A stretch of DNA of 16,562 nucleotides from contig DATBLZ010000141.1 in assembly GCA_036555065.1 (NCBI GenBank), positions 1 through 16,562 on the forward strand, written 5' to 3'. Below the pieces are notes generated by a model that saw only the letters and a list, made by a program, of their open reading frames with translations, made no database searches and had not been told where the DNA came from. Shown here one piece after another: positions 15,108 through 16,562 of the stretch (position 1 is the first letter of the stretch; every line of letters starts with the position of its first letter). The stretch is from DATBLZ01 sp036555065 (GTDB lineage: Bacteria; Pseudomonadota; Gammaproteobacteria; Steroidobacterales; Rariloculaceae). The translations under genes were made by a program, and so were the position numbers.

Positions 15108-15546
15108 AGGACTGCTTGAGCGGCCGGACGCGCAGATTGAGGCCGTCGACGGCGTCGACCTCCGCGGTCCCGCCCGCGGGAATCGCCTCCTTGCCGACGT
15201 TGATCGCCGTCCATAACGAGCCGCGGTATTCGGTGCGGCAGCTCTTTCCCGGGGCGAGCGCCTCGCGAATCGTGACCTGGGCGCCGATTGCTGCGTTGGT
15301 GAGACCGGCGGCGCGGCCGCGGATGCGGTCATAGAGCTGGCGCCTGATCGTGAACATCGTCGTCAGCGAGAGCACCGCAAACAGAATCCACGGAACCCAG
15401 CCCGGCAGACCCGGCGCTACGAGCTCGACGATGCCGACGATGATTGCGCCGATGCCGATAAAGACGAGATAGAACTGCAAATCGATCGCGAAGAGCTCGG
15501 CGCAAAGCAGCAACGTTCCGATCGCGACCCAACCCCACCAAGCCAT
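15106..15546 (-). CDS. NfeD family membrane protein, partner of QmcA
   Basis: A 146-residue protein of the short NfeD type (E. coli YbbJ, about 150 residues). Two or three hydrophobic segments (about 2-20, 27-45 and 50-66, starting MAWWGWVAIGTLLLCAELFA) precede a soluble C-terminal OB-fold-like domain (about 85-146, IGAQVTIREAL, then YRGSLWTAI and PAGGTAEVDAVDGLNLRVRP) as in other NfeD proteins. NfeD proteins associate with SPFH proteins and are thought to help build their membrane assemblies. The start has GAGGGGG (15561-15555) 8 bases upstream. It is the first gene of a two-gene operon with qmcA and is divergent from slt. Confidence 0.92.
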   Translation of the reverse strand: MAWWGWVAIGTLLLCAELFAIDLQFYLVFIGIGAIIVGIVELVAPGLPGWVPWILFAVLSLTTMFTIRRQLYDRIRGRAAGLTNAAIGAQVTIREALAPGKSCRTEYRGSLWTAINVGKEAIPAGGTAEVDAVDGLNLRVRPLKQS

Positions 15547-15582
15547 GGCTTAAACCCCCTCGAGTCACGGATTAGCGCGCCG

Positions 15583-15611
15583 ATTATCGAGGCAGGGCCG
15601 GCTCAAGTCAC
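15583..15611 (-). promoter_or_regulatory. Predicted promoter of the nfeD-qmcA operon
   Basis: Minus strand: GTGACT (15611-15606), a 17-base spacer, then GATAAT (15588-15583). These match 4/6 and 5/6 of the sigma-70 consensus. The start would be near 15576, giving a 5' leader of about 30 bases with a GAGGGGG ribosome site. Confidence 0.5.
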
Positions 15612-15638
15612 GCACTTTGCCTGGTGTATTCTTAAGCA

Positions 15639-16562
15639 ATGAGGACCATGGGCCAGGAAGGCCGAGCGAGGCTGTGCGCGACACTCGCCGCCGTATGCGC
15701 TTTGGTCGCGCCCGTGCAAGGATTCGGCGCCGACGCAGACGATGAGGCGGCGGAGCTGCGCACGCGCTTTCGCGCCGCCTATGCGACCGCCGACGCGAAT
15801 CTGGATGTTGCGGACGACATCGCGCTTCGCGGCTACGTGCTCTATCCCTACTTGCGCACCGCGCGAATCGAGCACGCGCTCGCGAACTCCGGCCGCAGCT
15901 GGAACGCCGCCGATGACGCGGCGCTCGAGCTCGTTACCGAGCAGGGCGCGGCACCGGTTGCGGCAGACCTCCGCCGCGTCTGGCTCGCGAGCCTCGCACA
16001 GCGCGAGCTATGGCAGGAGTTTCTCGATCATTACGACCCGACCGCGGCGACCGAAGCGCTCGAGTGCCAATACTGGAACGCGCGCATCGCACTTGAGACG
16101 ACAGCGGACCTCGAGCCCGCAATCGCGACCCGTTGGCTCACGCCCTATCGCTTGCCGCCCGAGTGCGAGCCCGCGTTTCAATGGCTGCGCGCCCAGGGCG
16201 CCATGACGAACGAGCTCATCGAGCAGCGCGTCGGGCTCTTGCTCGACAACGGCGAAACTGGGTTCGCGCGCACGATCGCGCGCCGCTTGCCTCCGGAGTC
16301 CGCGAGCCGTCTGATCGAGCGCGCCGATTTCATCGACGCGCCTACGGCGACGCTCGACGCGTGGCTCGCGAGCCCCGACCGAAACACCGACCCCGTAGCC
16401 GTGCGCGACGGCTTTGCACAGCTCGCGCGCGCTGCGCCCGACGCGGCGCTCGACCGCTTTGCCGCGGTAGCCGCACGCGCCGGAAGCGAGGCGGAAGCCG
16501 CCGAGCTTTCGCTTGGGCTCGCGTTGGGGCTCGCATGGGACCGTCGGTCCGAAGCGCTCGAC
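15639..16562 (+). CDS. slt: Soluble lytic murein transglycosylase, N-terminal part (3' partial)
   Basis: The frame is open from the ATG at 15639 to the window edge (308 residues, no stop), so this gene is cut at its 3' end. The start gives a signal peptide (CATLAAVCALVAPVQGFGA then DAD, cleavage near residue 31); an in-frame ATG at 15648 is an alternative. The mature part is a long run of alpha-helix pairs rich in Leu, Ala and Arg, as in the U-shaped superhelix of Slt70, and carries the family-typical GYVLYPYLRTARIEHAL (65-81) and EFLDHYDP, then ALECQYWNARIAL (about 140-154). The catalytic SLT domain with its Glu would lie beyond the window. Slt cleaves glycan strands in peptidoglycan to 1,6-anhydro ends in the periplasm. 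It is divergent from nfeD, 92 bases apart. Confidence 0.85.
   Translation, partial: MRTMGQEGRARLCATLAAVCALVAPVQGFGADADDEAAELRTRFRAAYATADANLDVADDIALRGYVLYPYLRTARIEHALANSGRSWNAADDAALELVTEQGAAPVAADLRRVWLASLAQRELWQEFLDHYDPTAATEALECQYWNARIALETTADLEPAIATRWLTPYRLPPECEPAFQWLRAQGAMTNELIEQRVGLLLDNGETGFARTIARRLPPESASRLIERADFIDAPTATLDAWLASPDRNTDPVAVRDGFAQLARAAPDAALDRFAAVAARAGSEAEAAELSLGLALGLAWDRRSEALD

Noticed and set aside
14110..15216. Plus-strand open frame of 368 residues
   Set aside because: Antisense to qmcA and most of the nfeD-like gene, with compositionally biased, domain-free translation.
1..16562. Defence system, mobile element or biosynthetic cluster
   Set aside because: No transposase, integrase, nuclease/toxin pair, reverse transcriptase, CRISPR spacing or large biosynthetic enzymes were seen in any frame; the genes are ordinary chromosomal types.

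Overview
This is a high-GC chromosomal window with strong G/C bias at third codon positions. It looks like a Gammaproteobacterium, judging from a Dps/OxyR divergon with a two-cysteine OxyR, a QmcA/NfeD pair, a YgiQ-type radical SAM protein, Slt, a TonB-dependent receptor with an LEEVIVTA-type TonB box, and Pseudomonas/Xanthomonas-like REP palindromes after stop codons. Genus cannot be assigned. I see no mobile element, CRISPR array, rRNA, tRNA or phage gene. Genes are tightly packed and no gene-free stretch exceeds about 210 bases.

Layout. (1) 1-2768 is an envelope/periplasm block: a 5'-truncated secreted protein with a TonB C-terminal domain between two cysteine-rich regions; a convergent single-pass membrane protein; an orphan family-3 solute-binding protein; and a small secreted protein, translationally coupled to it, that carries a TonB-box-like motif. 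(2) 2799-4297 is the oxidative-stress divergon dps <- -> oxyR, whose promoters are packed into about 116 bases. (3) 4431-6511 holds a DUF2461 protein converging on a secreted TPR-like protein with a TonB-like C-terminus. (4) 6586-11355 is a plus-strand run: ygiQ, then an Atm1-type ABC half-transporter followed 5 bases later by an AlkD-like HEAT-repeat DNA glycosylase. (5) 11561-14071 encodes an orphan TonB-dependent outer-membrane receptor with a ~205-base upstream leader; a strong GNRA-loop hairpin follows it. (6) 14146-15546 (minus) is an nfeD-qmcA membrane operon. (7) 15639 to the window end is the start of slt (soluble lytic transglycosylase), cut by the window edge.

The clearest functional link is between OxyR and Dps: a peroxide sensor beside its classic target, with a candidate operator half-site over the oxyR -10 and upstream of the dps -35. 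Several genes are envelope-related: two soluble proteins with TonB-C-like domains, one TonB-box-like small protein, one receptor, QmcA/NfeD and Slt. I found no convincing undescribed multi-gene system. The most unusual items are the Cys/TonB_C/Cys protein, the small secreted protein with a TonB-box-like motif and the REP family.
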